Assembly (NCBI GenBank): GCA_024691145.1
Contig: JAILNW010000416.1
Location: 1 to 8,967, forward strand
Direction of reading: 5' to 3'
Length of the DNA stretch: 8,967 nt
Source of the DNA: Lachnospiraceae bacterium
GTDB taxonomy: Bacteria; Bacillota; Clostridia; Lachnospirales; Lachnospiraceae
Below the pieces are notes generated by a model. The model saw only the letters and a list, made by a program, of their open reading frames with translations. It made no database searches and was not told the origin of the DNA. This document shows, one piece after another, positions 7,430 to 8,967 of the stretch (positions are counted from its first letter, which is position 1; every line of letters starts with the position of its first letter). The position numbers and the translations under genes were made by a program.

Positions 7430-7763
7430 TTTATTTATGGGATGTTTGCTAGAAGCTACAGCTAGTACAGGAGCTGCAAAAAGTGCGGGAATGTTATCTT
7501 TGCTTTTGTATATGGTTATATTTGGTGCATTCTTTTATTTTGTTTTGTTAAAACCACAGAGAAAGCAACAGAGAGAACATGAGAGTATAGTTAGCAATAT
7601 TGCAGCTGGAGACAGCATATTAACAACAAGCGGTTTTTATGGCGTTATTATTGATGTAATGGATGAAATTGTAATTGTTGAGTTTGGTAATAATAAGAAT
7701 TGCAGAATTCCAATGAGAAAAGATAATATTGTAGAAGTTGAAAAGAAAGATGGTGCAGAATAA
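7422..7763 (+). CDS. yajC: YajC, Sec translocon accessory membrane protein
   Basis: A 113-residue YajC/preprotein translocase subunit. It has a short N-terminal segment, one transmembrane helix at about 24-43, a basic junction beginning LLKPQRKQQREH (42-53) and a small cytoplasmic beta domain. The conserved family pattern IAAGDSILTTSGFYGVI is at 60-76 and IPMRKDNIVEVE at 96-107. YajC associates with SecDF and YidC at the SecYEG translocon. The ATG at 7422 has a strong AGGAGG at 7408-7413 with 8-base spacing, and the gene overlaps the tgt stop by 8 nt. tgt followed by yajC is a common bacterial order, but secD/secF do not follow here; galE does. The N-terminal FMGC is not a convincing lipobox. 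Confidence 0.93.
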   Translation: MSSLFMGCLLEATASTGAAKSAGMLSLLLYMVIFGAFFYFVLLKPQRKQQREHESIVSNIAAGDSILTTSGFYGVIIDVMDEIVIVEFGNNKNCRIPMRKDNIVEVEKKDGAE

Positions 7764-8797
7764 TGGCAATTTTAGTAACTGGTGGAGCAGGATACATAGG
7801 AAGTCATACATGCGTTGAATTACTTAATGCAGGTTATGAAGTAGTTGTAGTTGATAATTTATCTAACTCAAGTGAAAAGTCACTTGAAAGAGTAAAAACT
7901 ATTACAGGAAAAGATCTTAAGTTTTATAAGGCAGATCTTCTTGACAGAGATGCCCTTAATGAAATTTTTGATAAGGAAGATATAAGTGCTGTAATTCATT
8001 TTGCAGGACTTAAGGCAGTAGGCGAGTCTGTTGCTATACCTATGAAGTATTATTATAATAACATTACAGGAACACTTATTTTATGTGAAGTTATGAAGGC
8101 GCATGGCGTTAAGAACATAGTATTTAGTTCATCTGCAACAGTTTATGGTAATCCAAAGACAGTTCCTATTAAGGAGGATTTTGAACTTGGAGCAACTAAT
8201 CCTTACGGAAGAACTAAGTATATGTTAGAAGAGATTTTCAGAGATATTTATATTTCTGATAACGAGTGGAATATTGTACTTCTCAGATACTTTAATCCAA
8301 TCGGAGCTCATGAAAGCGGACTTATAGGTGAAGATCCTAAGGGTATTCCTAATAACCTTATGCCTTATATTTCTCAGGTTGCAGTTGGAAAACTTAAATG
8401 CCTTGGAGTATTTGGCAACGACTATGATACTCCTGATGGAACAGGTGTAAGAGATTATATCCATGTTGTAGATCTTGCTAATGGACATGTTAAGGCAATT
8501 GAGAAGATTGAAGACATTATTGCAAAGGGAATTAAAGATACAGGAGTGTTAACATATAACTTAGGAACAGGTGTTGGATACAGCGTTCTTGATATGGTTA
8601 AGGCATTTGAGAAGGCTTATGGTGATAAGATTAATTATGAAATCAAGCCTAGAAGACCAGGGGATATAGCTACTTGTTATGCAGATGCAACTAAAGCCAA
8701 AGAAGAACTTGGATGGACTGCAACAAGAGGCATTGATGAGATGTGTGCAGACACATGGAGATGGCAGAAGAATAATCCAAACGGATACGAAGAATAA
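7763..8797 (+). CDS. galE: UDP-glucose 4-epimerase
   Basis: A 344-residue short-chain dehydrogenase/reductase epimerase that interconverts UDP-galactose and UDP-glucose in the Leloir pathway and supplies UDP-galactose for surface glycans. The NAD-binding Rossmann motif GGAGYIGSH is at 7-15, followed by the acidic residue in VVVDNLSNSS (28-37). The active site is SSSATVYG at 122-129 (S124) with Y148 and K152 in NPYGRTK. GalE-typical blocks RYFNPIGAHESG and TGVRDYIHVVDLA are present, and the length is normal. Specificity for GlcNAc derivatives cannot be excluded. The ATG shares one base with the yajC stop (TAATG), and only a weak purine-rich ribosome binding site precedes it, which suggests translational coupling. 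It is the last gene before a strong terminator. Confidence 0.95.
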   Translation: MAILVTGGAGYIGSHTCVELLNAGYEVVVVDNLSNSSEKSLERVKTITGKDLKFYKADLLDRDALNEIFDKEDISAVIHFAGLKAVGESVAIPMKYYYNNITGTLILCEVMKAHGVKNIVFSSSATVYGNPKTVPIKEDFELGATNPYGRTKYMLEEIFRDIYISDNEWNIVLLRYFNPIGAHESGLIGEDPKGIPNNLMPYISQVAVGKLKCLGVFGNDYDTPDGTGVRDYIHVVDLANGHVKAIEKIEDIIAKGIKDTGVLTYNLGTGVGYSVLDMVKAFEKAYGDKINYEIKPRRPGDIATCYADATKAKEELGWTATRGIDEMCADTWRWQKNNPNGYEE

Positions 8798-8822
8798 TAA
8801 TTGTTATGCGTGAACAATGATT

Positions 8823-8865
8823 AAGAATTACCGTATGAAATTTTGCACACGGTAATTCTTTTTAT
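8823..8865 (+). terminator. Intrinsic terminator after galE
   Basis: A perfect 12-bp inverted repeat, AAGAATTACCGT (8823-8834) and ACGGTAATTCTT (8849-8860), encloses a 14-base loop, and the stem runs into TTCTTTTTAT. It lies 25 bases after the galE stop and should end the tgt-yajC-galE transcript. The left arm gives a shorter T-run (CTT) on the opposite strand, so termination is mainly for plus-strand transcription. Confidence 0.85.
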
Positions 8866-8904
8866 CATAATATTAATTATAATAAAATATATCCAGAGTT
8901 ATTT

Positions 8905-8967
8905 ATGAGAAACAAATTTTCATATCTTTTGTTATCTATGATTTATACTTATTCAGTTACATTTGTA
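8905..8967 (+). CDS. Possible start of a membrane protein, truncated by the window edge
   Basis: An ATG at 8905 opens a frame that stays open for 21 codons to the right edge. It begins MRNKFSYLL and continues hydrophobic, which resembles a basic N-terminus followed by a first membrane helix or signal sequence. A TATAAT at 8878-8883 lies upstream, without a clear -35, and no good ribosome binding site precedes the ATG. Family cannot be recognised. In such AT-rich DNA it may be a chance frame. Confidence 0.3.
   Translation, partial: MRNKFSYLLLSMIYTYSVTFV

Noticed and set aside
7422..7490. A possible lipobox near the YajC N-terminus (FMGC)
   Set aside because: The residues before the cysteine do not fit a lipobox and no hydrophobic signal helix precedes it; the single membrane helix comes later, as in ordinary YajC.
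8225..8488. An 87-codon minus-strand open frame inside galE
   Set aside because: It lies wholly opposite conserved GalE active-site and substrate-binding blocks and has no supporting signals.
8843..8871. A possible promoter TTGCAC - 17 bases - CATAAT overlapping the galE terminator
   Set aside because: The -35 lies inside the terminator loop, both hexamers are imperfect, and the downstream frame is itself doubtful; it is likely chance in AT-rich DNA.

Overview
The window looks like chromosomal DNA from a low-GC Gram-positive bacterium, most likely a Clostridia/Lachnospiraceae-type gut anaerobe. This rests on the strongly AT-rich sequence, AGGAGG-type ribosome binding sites, short AT-flanked hairpin terminators, tight gene packing and the gene families present. 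The family-level assignment is inference. I see no phage, insertion sequence, CRISPR array, tRNA or rRNA.

Layout from left to right. (1) Positions 1-608 (+) hold the 3' part of a flavodoxin-family gene that is open at the left edge. (2) Positions 613-650 hold a hairpin that can terminate transcription from both converging sides. (3) Positions 653-6123 (-) hold a compact four-gene operon. In transcription order it encodes a MoxR-family AAA+ ATPase, a membrane-anchored DUF58 protein, a polytopic membrane protein with a DUF4129-like C-terminus, and a GH31 alpha-glucosidase. Gaps are 18, 13 and 1 nt, and each downstream ribosome binding site lies at or inside the end of the gene before it. (4) Positions 6124-6292 are a divergent promoter region. 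(5) Positions 6293-8797 (+) hold a second operon, tgt-yajC-galE, in which consecutive genes overlap by 8 nt and 1 nt. (6) Positions 8823-8865 hold a strong intrinsic terminator, followed by about 100 AT-rich bases that may include the first codons of another membrane protein.

The most interesting part is the minus-strand operon. MoxR ATPases and DUF58 proteins with a von Willebrand factor A-like fold are a widespread pair, often joined by DUF4129 membrane proteins. They are thought to act as an ATP-driven, chaperone-like module at the membrane, but their clients are largely unknown. Here the usual transglutaminase-like partner is absent and the last gene is a carbohydrate-active enzyme whose start is separated from the DUF4129 stop by one base. 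That is a testable hint of a functional link, not proof. The plus-strand operon is housekeeping: queuosine tRNA modification (Tgt), a Sec translocon accessory protein (YajC) and UDP-galactose/UDP-glucose interconversion (GalE). The yajC-galE junction is less expected than the common yajC-secDF order.
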